From positions 21,452,001-21,516,000 of the forward strand of contig CM065309.1 in the NCBI GenBank assembly GCA_033032175.1: 64,000 bases of DNA, given 5' to 3'. The notes under the pieces are model-generated. The model was given only the letters and a program-made list of their open reading frames with translations, was not told the origin of the DNA and searched no databases. This document shows positions 10,901 through 22,907 of this stretch, in pieces (the stretch's first letter is position 1; each line of letters begins with the position of its first letter). Both the position numbers and the translations under genes were made by a program. The stretch is from Saturnia japonica. Taxonomy: Eukaryota; Arthropoda; Insecta; Lepidoptera; Saturniidae.

Positions 10901-12250
10901 GGACAATATTATTGTACATGAAAACATATTAAAAGAAATTTTTTAACAAAAAAAATCAACATCAATGATTTTGAAGATTTCCCTTGTGTATCTTCAAAGT
11001 TGAAGGTCCGATGCCAATGAAATTAAAATGGGACCACCCTTGAAATATATCCTCTATCTAAACAAAGAAGTTATGCCTGAACATCCATTAAAATATATTA
11101 TATTTATATACATTCAAATTGAAACTCCCGTCTTTGTTAAAGTCGGTTAAATAAAATGTTCAAGGAATAGTAGTGGTTCAATAAGATACATATATAGGCT
11201 ATTTCACGGTATGTCTGGCCCGGTCCGTGTTTTGTCGTAAATTTTTTTTTTAACTCAGTAACTCAGTAATAACATTTACTACTTCAAGTTATAAAGAAAC
11301 ATTAGCTAATTTATTAAATCTATTTAGAACTTTGTAACTAAAAGGTTTTAAAATGTGGTTTTTAGGAAAAAAGTGGCAAATCTATACTAATTTAATACTG
11401 TAAATAAACGACAAATAGTCTGTGAAAGTAAATTTATTTTAATTTTATTTTATTTAAAAAAAAAACATGAATATTTTATTGAAATTTCCCGAAAAACCAG
11501 AACTAGTTTATGCCGAGACAGTGATTCAACTCGTTCTATATAACATCGTAGGTACACACAAATAATCTATACATACAAAAATAAAATAAATTAGGGAAAA
11601 TTAAAATTTAGGGAATAATTTTAGATTCTACAAGAAAGGTTCAAACCATGTTGTCGATTTGCTAGACAAAAGTTCAAAGAACCATATATGTGTTACTTGT
11701 TATTATAATAGGGTAGAATATTACGTAAAAGATAGTGCTATCTCGAAGTGACTCCTTCTCTGCACATCTACCAAAAAATACAATTAATGACTGCAAATAA
11801 TACTTATGCCTACAAACCAAAAAAATATGTCAGTCATAAACCTAATCGATTTTGTTGCCGGCTCTTCTCAGTGACTGGAAATTTTTTCTGAAATAATATT
11901 AGTGTTTTTGGCCTTGAAAAGAACCTTTTCAGCACCCTACAATGAATAAATAGTTTTTTAAATGATTTTGATCCTTCATAATTTTTATACATTTTCAATG
12001 TCGCGATATTTGGCGGTGTACGGCTCTTTGTTACACCATAAATTGTATTACAAGCATGTTGTCAAGAAAACTTGGTGTTATGTTAGGCACTTTAAATTTG
12101 GAAGCGTAAGTACTCTCAAGTGCGGCTGTCGGAACACTCTAATAGGTGCTTGACGACAGATATTCAACTTGGTTGTGATAGCTAGCCAGGTCAATAGAAA
12201 CCCAACCGCTTCAAATGTAAATCATTGAATAACTCTATAATAAAGTAAGA
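10901..12250. other. Noncoding stretch
   Basis: Contains a phrase near 11015-11060 (AATTAAAATGGGACCACCC) of a kind common in lepidopteran dispersed repeats, but no boundaries or coding regions. Confidence 0.4.
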
Positions 12251-12496
12251 CATACACCCACCCTCGAATAAATTCCCCGAAGGGTTAGGCAGAAGTGTAC
12301 TAATTTACACCATAGTTCGCCGAGTATGTTTTAGGTTCCATGTAATAGAAGGCGAGCCTATTGCCATTAATCGATCACAAAGCCAAACGCCGAGCTGCTT
12401 CTGATTATTTCCCAATAACACTTTGCTCGACTTGGGAATCGAACCCAGGACCTCGAGCATAGCAGTTGCACTTAGCACCACTAGGCTAATGAACCA
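12251..12496 (-). mobile_element. tRNA-derived SINE, copy 2
   Basis: Minus-strand copy of the SINE at 5058-5317. The B box complement (GGAATCGAACC) is at 12436-12446 and the A-box complement (CCACTAGGCTA) at 12478-12488. The body phrase ATTGCCATTAATCGATCACA corresponds to the conserved GGCAATAGGCTCGC block. Small differences from the other copies show it is an old insertion. Confidence 0.8.
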
Positions 12497-12582
12497 TTTA
12501 TAATAAAGTAATATTATTTATATTACAAGTTATTTAACTTTGATACATAGTTGTGAAATAGATAAAACAAGCGATCGCTCTA

Positions 12583-12907
12583 AGGTCGAAATTCGACCAG
12601 CGACTTTTTGATCATAGACTATTGTCTGTTTGACATTTGCGGTATTCATGAACCTAAACAATGAGTATTATCTACATCACTTGTTGTCACTTTTCGTTGA
12701 GTGACAATGTCAATAATTTGGGGGTCTAAGTTCAATGGCACTGTTCGGTCTAGGATTCACAGTATTTATTTGTTTAATTGAATATATTAGTAACAGATGT
12801 TATAGATAAATTTTAGCTTTCTGCACTCCTTCTCCATATAAACTTTAACCATGCCAAATCTCACAGTCTTCCGTGTATGCAATACGCTTAAAAAGGGGTA
12901 GAAAGTT
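12583..12907 (+). repeat. Dispersed repeat F, copy 2
   Basis: Runs from GGTCGAAATTCGACCAGCGA to AAAAAGGGGTAGAAAG. It carries the unoccupied version of the LTR insertion site, reading through from CAATGAGTATTA to a CATCACTTGTTGTCAC block without the ~450-bp LTR present in the 32 kb copy. Class unknown. Confidence 0.75.
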
Positions 12908-13137
12908 TATATAGTACAGCTAACGGTAAATAAATATAACGTAAGAATACTGACATAGCCACTCGTAGGGGTGCCAGCCGACCGTAAAAATAAAGGTTGC
13001 AAAATCGAGACGGAGGAACTGAAAGATCGACTCATGGAAAGGAAACAAGACCGGCCCTCTTGTAGTACATAGAGGATGGATGATATCGGGATAAAAAGAC
13101 GCGAGAAGCGAGTTTCATTCAATAATGTTTGGCATAA

Positions 13138-13595
13138 TCTATACAATTAATAAAACTGAAGTGTCTGTTAGTAATTAAAAAAAAAAACAGCTTTTTACTA
13201 AATGCATATGAAAGTATATATGACACCTATAACAAAAACCCACTTTTAAAATTTTTGTATGTCTGTCTGTTTGTTCCGGGTAATCTCCGAAACGGTTGGT
13301 CCGATTTTGACGGGACTTTCACTGATAGATAGCTGATGGTATAGGGAGTAACTTAGGCTACTTTTATTTTAGAAAAAGAATTCGTGTTCCGCACAAATAA
13401 AATAAAACTGGTCATATCAATTCGGGCGCTTAAATGGCTTACGCTGAGTAAAACATAAGAAATATATCAAATTACCCTACTATATAACTGCAGACATTAA
13501 AAGGCCTACAAAAAAGTCAGGGAGAGTATATATATATATATATATATCTTCTACCCACAATGAGCATTTTTGTCTTTAAAATAGCCGGGAGCCTA
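13138..13595 (+). mobile_element. Lep1-like Helitron (type A), 3' truncated
   Basis: Starts A|TCTATACAATTAATAAAAC and shares GTCTGTCTGTTTGTTCCGGG, CGGTTGGTCCGATTTTGACG and TTTTTGTCTTTAAAATAGCC with the other type A copies. The 3' CTAG terminus is missing after GCCGGGAGCC. A (TA)n tract lies inside at 13527-13548. Confidence 0.7.
13527..13548. repeat. (TA)n microsatellite
   Basis: About 11 TA units inside the type A Helitron copy. Confidence 0.9.
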
Positions 13596-13842
13596 AATAA
13601 TGTACGTATGTACTGTTGGATATTTGAAAAAATCGTTCCAATAAGCATTAATTCACTTGGATTCCTGCAAAGATCTCACGATGTGTATGTCACTGGTATT
13701 GTTAATAATTCAAACGATATATGAAATACCCTATTACAGAACTATGGTAGGCACTAGATAATAAAAATTGGCATTCATGGTGATTGGCGACAGAAATGAA
13801 AGCTTAAAATTTTAGAGTACCTATATGTTTTTAACTAAATAA

Positions 13843-14075
13843 TTCCCGCGCGAATCTTGCTCCCAGTTTCCGGCTATTTTAAAGACAAAAATGCTTATTG
13901 TCAGTATTCCTTAGAAGATACTTTCCATGACTTTTTTATAGGTTTTTTTAATGTCCATAATTATTTATTACATTAACTCCCATTACTCTTATGGTTTATG
14001 CAGCGCAAAATATTTAAGCGCCCGATATTCTACTAAAGACATGACTATACATACTGCCGGTTGCACAATATACAT
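13843..14075 (-). mobile_element. Lep1-like Helitron (type A) fragment
   Basis: The + strand reads CCCGCGCGAATCTTGCTCCC then CCGGCTATTTTAAAGACAAA, the complement of the 3' half of the type A element. Together with 13138-13595 it forms an inverted pair about 250 bp apart. Both terminal signatures are missing. Confidence 0.65.
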
Positions 14076-14389
14076 AGGGAAATCTTTTGTTATTACAATA
14101 TCTTGAACGTTCCTTTTAATACAAATAACTCATATTGATCTAAATGAGGAAGTAATATTTTACGATTTGTCAGATAATTTAGAAATTCTCTGCAATGACA
14201 CTTCGTGGAGATTTGTGGCGGTTCGTCGGGCCAGTTTTTTTTCTAGACTTTAACATTCTAGAGGTGATTTTTATGCTTATGTCGTAAGTACATAATGAGA
14301 AAAAACAATAATATTTAGGGGGTGCCTAGGATAGATCCTGTGCGCGGCGCCCTTCTCTAGCCTCCCTTTAGTCTGCCACTGTATTAACC

Positions 14390-14560
14390 GCGGGAACTAT
14401 TGTTCTGTGGTATTAACTAACATGCACAGCACATACGGGCAACAGCCCAAGCCGAGATTCGGCCACTTTGTGCCTTTAGCGCTCGCCCCCAAGCCCGGTG
14501 AAGCTATAAAAGCTATCTCAGGTTCGAGTTTTCTTGAGCCCTTAAGGCTAACAGTGTAGT
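14390..14560 (-). repeat. Dispersed repeat J, copy 2
   Basis: The reverse complement includes CTCGGCTTGGGCTGTTGCCC and ACTGTTAGCC, matching 4158-4316. No coding capacity. Confidence 0.65.
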
Positions 14561-14998
14561 CACAAAAACAAAAAAAAATACATTAATTAAAAGGGTACAA
14601 TATAAGCCGTACAGACATACACATACCTACAAAAAGTTTTATTGAATAACAGTTTATGATTAAAATACTTTAAAAATTAATTTTTAATTTTTTTAATAAT
14701 AGAAATTATTTTACAATTCTTCTGGGAATAGGTATCGTGTTTTATTTTCATTTCTTATTTATTATTAAGTCGAAGGTATTGAAGCTACAATCAATAGAAG
14801 ACCTTTAGACATGCATATAGATACCTTCGGACTTTTTTAATCTACCTACATGAATAAATTCCTGCAACAAATCTATTTATATAATAAGTTAACCGGTTTC
14901 TTTATACAATATCATATTGTAATCATTCAATGAACGATTACATCCCTAAAATGTAATCGGAATGTTTTATTGACAAATAAATTTTCTTTTGTTTGCAG

Positions 14999-15141
14999 TG
15001 TAACAAACATATTCCTGGTGAACCTGTCAGTCGCTGATCTGCTGGTGACGCTGTTCTGCATGCCGGTCCAAATCGCGAAGGCGGTCACCCTGCTTTGGTA
15101 CTTCGGTGAAGTTATGTGCAAGACCGTTAATTTTTTACAAG
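14999..15141 (+). CDS. Class A GPCR (peptide-type), exon A: TM2 to start of TM3
   Basis: This is an internal exon of a rhodopsin-like seven-transmembrane receptor. After a clear acceptor (TTTGCAG at 14992-14998) the first base completes a split codon (phase 2); translation then gives VTNIFLVNLSVADLLVTLFC, with Asp2.50 in the SVADL motif of TM2. It continues with an ECL1 Trp in LLWYFG and the conserved TM3 cysteine in MCK. The exon ends CAAG|GTAAAC, phase 1, which joins in frame to 31077. GC content rises sharply over the exon compared with the AT-rich flanks. The NLSVADLLVT..CMP pattern is typical of peptide-binding beta-group receptors (CCK, orexin, NPFF, SIFamide types), but I cannot assign the ligand. 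The preceding exon with the N-terminus and TM1 was not found in the 15 kb upstream. Confidence 0.93.
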
Positions 15142-15440
15142 GTAAACAAAATAAACGTTTCACATTCATCCTTTTCAAGTATCTGTGTACCTATGTCAAA
15201 ACAAGTCGAATAGATTGTAAGGAAATCACTGTCGTGTTTTCGAAGATCTGAAGAAGAAGAAGCAGATTTCAAAGGATTCTTTCGTCTTTTTCTATCTTCT
15301 ATAGTTAGCCTACAATCTCTCTGTAGGGTATATAATATTTAGGTATATTCAAAAATATAGGATTTGTTAATAACGGCTAAAGCGACACCTATCGGATTCT
15401 AACATAGCTTTGAACCATCGTCTCGATGTATCTACATTAA

Positions 15441-15610
15441 TAAACTTTTAGTTCTGTCTGTACAGTTTTTTTTGTTCAAATTTCCCGATTTAAACGATAA
15501 TTATCACGAATATACCGCTCAAATATTTTTTTTCTGTTTGTTTATATGGATTTAGCTCAAACACGCCTTGACCGATTCTTATTAAATTTTGTACACGAGA
15601 TGTTTATATT
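15441..15610 (+). repeat. Old repeat flanking the LTR on its left
   Basis: Contains CTGTTTGTTTATATGGATTT and a phrase close to GATTCTTATTAAATTTTGTACACGAGA that resembles the ~115-bp unit of the Helitron derivative at 20400-20914. The LTR begins immediately after it. Confidence 0.4.
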
Positions 15611-16048
15611 TGTTCAGGCAACACTATTGTAATCTGTGCTCCGGTTGTTTCGGTGATTCGACGCTTGGGGGCGCGCCTCTTAAAAAAAAAAAACGATTTT
15701 TCGACGTCGCACTGGTCGGAATGTTCGGAGCATTATTATCATTTTTCCAAGTTTATTAAGTACTGTGATTGCCTTAGCTTGTTCGTGGTGGAACAGTTTT
15801 GTGTGTACCTAATCAAATACAATAACTCGGACGACGGCGGCCGCTAGAGTGAAGTGTGGATTTGCACCCGGTCACGGACAAATTATCAACGGTGATCCCC
15901 AGGTAAGTTGGCACTGTTCAGCCGGACTCAATTATTTTGGTGGACCTGAACAACTACCGATTCAATAGGATATAGACAGTCCCGGGACCAGCGAGTTACG
16001 AAGTTATCGAAGGCTTTAATTCGCCGTTCCTAGTATCCGGCCCCCACA
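15611..16048 (+). mobile_element. BEL/Pao-type 5' LTR
   Basis: This 438-bp block begins TGTTCAGGCAACAC and ends CCCCCACA, i.e. TG...CA. It matches, in reverse orientation, the solo LTR at 32556-33004 over its whole length, which fixes both ends. A splice-donor-like CCCAGGTAAGT lies inside near 15898-15908. Gag-like frames follow on the same strand from 16460, so this is the upstream LTR. The downstream LTR was not found; the element is truncated. Confidence 0.8.
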
Positions 16049-16459
16049 TGTCATGGTTCTTTGAGCAGGATAGGTACTTGCTTAAATTGCCCTTCATCAA
16101 TTAACACCTAATTTCGATAGAATTTCTAAAAATATCAGTATTCGGTTCGGTAATCCGGGGTAGTTTGAAAAAAAGTTTTTTTGTGTTAACAATTACTTTT
16201 ACGGTATTATTTCTATAGATACAATTAGATACGACTAATTTCATTAATTATTGTTCATAAAATAAGTATATAATTAAATATTTCACAATAAAATAGGTTC
16301 ACAATATTAAGGTCGGTACTTCGAAAACTGTTATAATGCTAGGAGTACACTGAGTTATTTTATTATTCGGTACAGAAATTAACGGAAGTCCATTTATTTT
16401 GTTTAAATTTATAGTAAATTGCCCAAACCATAGTCAATTAAATTCAAAACTTAATATGA

Positions 16460-16783
16460 TTGTTTTTCAATACTTTGCAAATGATAAACAGTAAAAAGCA
16501 CGCCACGGGAGTGATTTCGGCGCGCTTACGGAAAATAGATGAGCGGTATAGCATCTTGTATGAATGTTATGAGGCACTTTTGACTGATGAGGAATTGGTT
16601 CAACAGTATGATCAAAAATATAAAGAAGCTGAGGAAATTTATAACCAGCTGGAGGCGGTATCAGCGGCTTATCCCAATCTAGAAGGGGTCCACAAACCCA
16701 CGGAGAATTATACCGACGTAACCGACGATGCAATAGGCCGTTTTATCCGTAGGGCGGTGAGTGTGCTTCGGCGAGGGATATAG
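16460..16783 (+). pseudogene. BEL/Pao gag, N-terminal part
   Basis: A 107-codon frame rich in charged helix-forming residues (ARLRKIDERYSILYECYEAL, later DQKYKEAEEIYNQLEAV). It resembles the alpha-helical N-terminal region of BEL/Pao gag proteins and lies about 410 bp after the LTR. The frame stops at 16781-16783. The following 800 bp (16784-17595) holds an A-run with CTTT repeats at 16919-16945 and a long AT microsatellite, apparently an insertion or decay, before gag resumes. Assignment relies on position and on the clearer downstream domains. Confidence 0.55.
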
Positions 16784-17174
16784 TGGACTATAACCTTAAG
16801 ATGGCCATGAAAAATGACGACCAGAAGGTCATACGAGCTCTAATTGCCCAAACCTCTTCCCCAGGGTAATCGGCGGACACGGTTATGGTTGGGCCCAGAC
16901 TTGTGCGACCTATTGCATTAAAAAAAAAAAAATCTTTCTTTCTTTATTTTTGTGACCCATTAAGCTTTTTTCTGTCTCTATTGATGTTTCTTTTCTTTTG
17001 TAAAATGTATAATAACTGTGTTCCTTTTTGTTTTGTTTTTAAAGTATTTTAATAGTAATATTGTAATAATGATATTAGTGATAAGTTTTCATTAAAAAAA
17101 AAAATATATTTAAAAAAATAAACAACTGTAACCTAACCATGATAATATATAATAAAAAATAAATAATTAAAAAT

Positions 17175-17177
<3 letters not shown>

Positions 17178-17245
<68 letters not shown>
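17178..17245. repeat. (AT)n microsatellite
   Basis: About 68 bases of almost uninterrupted AT dinucleotides with one phase break near 17220. Confidence 0.95.
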
Positions 17246-17595
17246 CGTAGTTATAAGACTTAGTATTCCTCACTTAGTTTTTAGTACGCAGCTGCATACT
17301 CAATGCAACTGTTTTTCTTTGTAGTTTTTAACGCAAATAAACAAAATAAGAGCTCCAAAATAAAAAAAGGTGTGGACCAAGAGTCTACAGGAAATGATTT
17401 TTATTATTAAAAAAATTAAAAAAAAGCCACGGAGAGTATTCAATCTGCGCGTTTGCCCACCATAAATATTGCGCATTTTGACAGTGACGTATATTCGTGG
17501 ACAAGTTTTATTTCGTTGTTTACGTCATTAGTTTTAGCTGGTAATGATATTTCTAAAACGGAGAAATTCCATTACTTCCATTCCATTACTAGGAT

Positions 17596-18360
17596 TTGAA
17601 GTCTCGGATTGAACAAAAGTACGGCGGAAATAATTTGGTAGTACCGACATTTTCATTCATTCATTCATCAATTCATTCACAATTTCTTCAGAACGAGTGT
17701 CGCCATATAGATATAGCTACTATGAATATGTCGACTTCGAATAATCAGTCAGTTTCAAACAAGCATCCACGGTCGAGCAACACTAGGCGGAACCGGGTGA
17801 TTCATCTTGTAGGTGCAAACCAACATACAACCGAACGGAAAACATGTGTGTAGTGCAATATGAATAATCACAACATTTCAGGATGTTTTAAATTTATTAA
17901 ACTTAATGCACATTCACGACGGGAGTGGGTAGTGTACAACGGCCTTTGTTTTAAATGTTTCGGAACTCATACAGTGGCAACTTGTGGCAAATATGTGCCA
18001 TGTGATAAATGTGGTCACATAGGTCACCATCGATTGGTTTGTTCCGTAGCAAACCAATCACGGAATACCCAGTCGGCAATGTATCGTGGTGTTAGGCCTC
18101 AAGATCGTAATCACGATAGTAAGCGATCCTATACGGGTAACAAATCAGCCGATTACAGCGCAGGCGGTATGGGTGAGATAGGTCACATGATCGCCGCTAT
18201 TTGTCAAACCATAATAATCTCTCGGAACGGAGGCAGCGCCGATAAGCCTGGTCGTCGGAACTCGGAGTGTACTTGCGCGCGATCTGGAGAACATTCGCGG
18301 CGCTGTCAGGAATCTGCTAGCCCGATAAACGTCCGGTCGCGCAGTAATCATTTAGCATAG
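17596..18360 (+). pseudogene. BEL/Pao gag, zinc-knuckle region
   Basis: Two adjacent frames, 17596-17853 and 17860-18360, separated by a stop. The second begins CFKFIKLNAHSRREWV and continues YNGLCFKCFGTHTVATC and CDKCGHIGHHRLVC. These are the paired Cys/His knuckles that follow the pattern W...N.LCF.CL..H....C in BEL/Pao gag-pol; they bind the element RNA. The C-terminal part (after about 18100) is low in similarity to anything I know. No pol frame with reverse transcriptase follows, so the element is broken. Confidence 0.7.
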
Positions 18361-18405
18361 CAATCAATAATTTAAACAAATAATAAATTCATTTCGTCAG
18401 CTCAG

Positions 18406-18627
18406 TTGGAAGGCGCGCGTAATTTAAATAATATTTCGAATGAAGCGGTACCTAAACTTATTGATAACGTTATTTTACCGACGGTGGTTATTGATGTGAA
18501 AAAACAAAATAACAGTTTCATTAGGGCGCGCGCTCTACTAGATCTCGGAGCACAAGTGACCATCGTACGAAATGATTTGGTTTCTCGGTTAGGTTTGCGT
18601 CGACCTCAGAATACAGAAAAAGGTTAA
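18406..18627 (+). pseudogene. BEL/Pao retropepsin-like protease fragment
   Basis: A 73-codon frame with LPTVVIDV, then RARALLDLGAQVTIV and LVSRLGLRR. This fits the aspartic protease domain of BEL/Pao polyproteins, usually ALLDSGSQ...FI......LGL. The catalytic triad is D-L-G here instead of D-[ST]-G, so the copy is probably inactive. It ends at 18627; no reverse transcriptase, RNase H or integrase was found downstream. Confidence 0.7.
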
Positions 18628-18629
18628 AC

Positions 18630-20084
18630 GATCACTAACAGACGCACATAAGTTTTTTATATAATATAGTCTGTTAATGATTATTATTTTCATCACAAAT
18701 ATGAAGTTGATTAATTTGCTTAAAACATAGAAAAATATTAAGGTTGGTTAAATAAAACCACAATAATTCCTGACGCGACGCCACAGTATGTAGAATCTTG
18801 TAATAAATAAATAATTTTTGTCTCTGACAACAACATACGACAGTGGCGCCGCGCCACGCAAATAAAACAAGGTACGCAATTTCTAAAGAGAAATTATCGC
18901 GTTTTGAAAGCTAAGCTAATACAATAGGTTTATAATATACGTAACTTGCTGAAAACCCTACCTGCTGTCTCGATTGTATTAAACTAGTTTTATTGAAAAA
19001 AAAAAACGTAATATCACTAGTATGTACAAAAATTATCTTTATTATTATTTGTATTGTTCAGTTCATCAAATGTCTTACTAGATGGCGATGACAAATATTA
19101 CTGCTGTTAAAGTTTTTTTAAACTCCTCACAATATCTGTGATATTACTGTGTCATCCCCAGTTTATTTACATAATGTGATACAGTTCTATGCAATCAAGA
19201 CGTTCTGTTTACTTTTGGTAGTATCGTATTTCGCAAGAGTCGCTTTACGAGAGATTGCTAAATATCGACTTCGAAATGGCAAATCCATTTAATGTTTTTT
19301 AAATAAGTATATAATTTATTATATAGTACCACTTACTAACTTATAATAAGTGAGCTCTCGACAAATGTTTTGGTTATTTAGTCCGCAATTTCAGCTGTAG
19401 AACGCTGTGTTGTTTTCTTTTGCTTTAGTTGTCTATTTAACAAATTAGACAAGCATGGAAAAAGTCTAAGTAAAAATCTATAGTAACTATTAGTTTAAAT
19501 AAGTTTAACATTACTATACTTTTACTACTTAGACAATATTATACTCTATAACAATAATGGGTTCACGGTCGCCTAGTCTATACATTTTTAGTTTCACGCT
19601 CTGTTACACTAGATGGCGCTAAAATTATTAACCTTTATTGCTCTCTATTTAAGTTTATTAATTTTTAATTTCTGGTACATATGTAACAGCATTATAATAA
19701 TTTAGGAAACAAAGAGTATAATTATATAAAAGTATTTAATAAAATATATTTATTATTTTTTAAATATAATTAGAAATATACAATGAATGCATTAGTTTCT
19801 CTCTTAGAGAAAATACCGCTGACCGCTAGTTTCACGTTTATCCAATACCTGAGTGTCGTCGTTTGTCAACTGGTCAGTCTAATGTCATGCAATTGACCCA
19901 CATATCCGACAACAATATTATGACATCTCAGACCAAGGATCTTTTCAACTGCAACTGACAGTAAGTTGTAAGGCATAAGGTACATCCATGGTCTTAATTA
20001 ATGAACATGAACATATAAATCACATTAATAGTCAAATCACGTGAAACTTTTCACTGAAATTACTTATCATTTTTATGTTCTACT
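18630..20084. other. AT-rich intronic stretch
   Basis: Nothing assigned. The phrase TAGATGGCG occurs at about 19080 and 19611. Confidence 0.4.
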
Positions 20085-20388
20085 TGCTGTTCCCGTGGCT
20101 TCGCTCACGTGGTCTACAGAATGCCCGCGCGGATCTTGCTCCCCCGCTCCCGGCTATTTTAAAGACAGAAATGCTTATTGTGGGTTTTCCTTAGAAGATA
20201 GACGTATACTCTCGCTGTTTTTTGTAGGTATTTTTAATTCCTACAATTATGTGAAACATTAATTTGCTTTAACTTTTATGGTTTACTCAGCGTAAGCCGT
20301 TCTTTTTCTAAAATAAAATTAGCCTACGTTACTTCATATAATATATTCAGCTATCTACCGGTCCAACTGTTTCGGAAATTACCAGGAG
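20085..20388 (-). mobile_element. Lep1-like Helitron (type A), degenerate ends
   Basis: The + strand reads CCGTGGCTTCGCTCACGTGG, then CGCGCGGATCTTGCTCCC and CCGGCTATTTTAAAGACAGA, then the complement of the Helitron 5' half ending near GGTCCAACTGTTTCGGAAAT. The 3' terminus is degenerate (ACTTGC in place of ACTAGC). Confidence 0.65.
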
Positions 20389-20399
20389 AAAATCTATTA

Positions 20400-20914
20400 T
20401 CGATAATTCTTAACCGATTTTGATCAAATTTTGTACACGGGAAGTTTAAGCCACTCTAAGATGGGCTATTAGAACTTTCAATAACAGTCTCAGGAAGAGT
20501 AAAAAATTAATTTCCATAAATTTTAAATTTCACTAACACTTAACTGATTTTGATGAAATTTTGTATACGGGAAGTAATAAGTCATTCTATAATGATAGGC
20601 TGTAAGAATTGTCAGATATATTTTTTAATTGTAAAAAAAAATAAAAAATATAATTCTCATCCACTTTTGACACAATTTCGTAGACGGGATGAATACGTGA
20701 TTTCAAATTTGATAGGCTATAATAATCGTCAATAATAATTTCAGAAATACGTAAAAAAAAACTTTTGATAATTCTCAATCAATTTTGATGAATATTGTAC
20801 ACGGGAAGTACATGTCATACCTAAATTGATAAGCCGTATGAATTATCAATAATATGAGTAAAAATATTTACTGCGTAGTAACAAATGCGTGTGGAGCCGC
20901 GGGCAAACCGCTAG
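20400..20914 (+). mobile_element. Helitron-like element with four diverged ~115-bp tandem units
   Basis: Ends GCGGGCAAACCGCTAG|T at 20914, a Helitron-type 3' terminus. Inside, a unit with the core AACCGATTTTGATCAAATTT, ACACGGGAAGT and a later GATAGGCT..AAT phrase recurs from about 20412, 20541, 20658 and 20773 (spacing 129, 117, 115 bp). Related single units are at 46820-47030 (minus) and 49462-49608 (+). No coding. Confidence 0.65.
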
Positions 20915-22683
20915 TTACCTGTAACAACTATACGCCAAATAATAATTATTATCCTCTACCTCTAGGGTAATAATTATATCTCTAATAAAGTCATGTACTT
21001 ATTTAATATCAGTAAGGCGCCAAGGACCGATTTTTCATATAGTATATACAGATAACTTAATCTATGGAATATTTTTTTTATTATGATTGGTTTCCCATGC
21101 ATTATCCGTCAAATTGAATGCTTAAAGTTATGTGACCCTGACCGATTGAAAAATCGGCTCTTTAATTAATGTAATATTTAATATTAATTACATTAAATAT
21201 ATAATGAGTAGTATTAATTTATTAAAGTAACATTTACATTTTACAAAGTAAACTGTTAATTAATTGATCATTCATAATATATAAAAAATATATATATAAT
21301 TCATCACATTCATATGTAATATACGCATATTAGGTTTAATAAAGCATTTAAGTTTTCACTTATGCTATTCCAAAAATATGCTCATACGTAAACGTATGAA
21401 GCACAGTACAATCCAAAGATCGAATTTACAGTTTCCATTATGTATCTCAGAATCTAACTAAACCATAGCGCGATGTAGGACTACAATATTACGTGTAACT
21501 TGTATCAAAGAGTTTTTTAAAATTGATAATAGATGGCGTTACGAGTATTGTTATAACTGGTATGAATATATTGGTGACATTGCTTGGTTAGAGTTTTTAT
21601 TAACTCGGGAGAAATGGTTTGAAAGAGATCAATGTTTATGGTTTTGGAAATGATATTAATTTGATTGCTAACTCTTGACTAAAAAATAAATAATTCTTTA
21701 AGATGATTTCACTAACTGCGCGGCACAATAATATAAAGTGCTAGTTCCAGTTCAGTTCCGTCCAGTTCTACGCAGTCTACCATATCGTTAGTTATTTTTA
21801 AAAGACGTGATATCTGCTATTCGTCTGCGTTAATGGAGAGGAAGAATATTATTGATTTACAACTAAGGAAATAGAGGTCTACTTTTGTACTGTAGGTACT
21901 GTATCTAAGAAACCTCGTTTGTATCCGTTATTTGTAATTCGGGTTCCATATTTGAGAGGCGTAATCAAGGTGACTGTGCGGACAAGTGAACAATACAGAA
22001 TCTTTAAACTTTTAATTCATTTAAATTCAAATGATAAACGCATGGCGGCATGATCAATCCAAGAGTTTTCGATGCTTTGTTGACAGTAGCATCAACGGTC
22101 AGACAATTGTTAATAATATTGTTAGAAATCGTAAAAAAAGGGATATTCTTATTGAAGCGATTTTGATAAAATTTTGTAGATGGAGTCGGGAAGATATAAT
22201 TCACAATAATTGAGTATTATGAAATGTTGTGCTCTGGAAGTATTTGCCATTCCTCTATTGGGCCTCCATGATACGATATGCGAATTAGACGAACGAGTGG
22301 AATTATTCTTTTCAATACAAAAAGTAATATTAGTTTTAATAGCAAAATTAGTGATAAGTAAATATCAAAAATTAAATTAAATGAACATATACAATATGAA
22401 GATACATACCCGTATGTTGTAATATTTTTGCATAATATAATTCATACCTAAATTAAATGATAAACGCGTCGCGTCGTCTACTTGATTAATGGCTGATGAC
22501 GTCATGTAATGATAAAACACATGTTAAAAATATCAAAAGCATTTAAGTTTTCATATATTATGTTATTTAAAAAAAATATATAAGTGCACTTTAGAATAAC
22601 ATTATAATTATTTTAGAATTTTTAAAATGTGCTGTGAAGTTTCTGTGCCTTAAATAAAAAAAATACTCATATCATTAATGTTT
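20915..22683. other. AT-rich intronic stretch with a unit-like fragment
   Basis: 22021-22205 contains GATTTTGATAAAATTTTGTA and resembles one of the ~115-bp units above. Otherwise nothing recognised. Confidence 0.4.
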
Positions 22684-22760
22684 TTTTTTTCAGACTGATT
22701 ATACTGTTAGCTACAGGGGGCCTGGAGCCTCATACGGCTTTTACAGCTTCAATGTGACTC
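22684..22760 (+). repeat. Dispersed repeat J, copy 3 (partial)
   Basis: Reads ATACTGTTAGCTACAG and GGCCTGGAGCCTCATACGGC, matching the first half of the copy at 4158. Confidence 0.55.
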
Positions 22761-22907
22761 ATTAGAGTATGAAGTACAGCTGTACAAATAATATCAGCCA
22801 GTATTTAAACCATAGTGCGATGTATAACTACAATTATTTTTCCCATGCTTAATTATTTAAAAGAATTATTTTTATGTGAACACAATATATAATACACTGG
22901 CTGTGCC

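Noticed and set aside
1..14998. Receptor exon with N-terminus and TM1
   Set aside because: I looked for a hydrophobic segment with the GN motif ending in phase 2 before a donor and found no convincing candidate; it is probably outside the window or too short to see by eye.
15653..15847. Small protein (64 codons) in the LTR
   Set aside because: Lies wholly inside the LTR, is not preserved as a frame in the solo LTR copy and has no domain.
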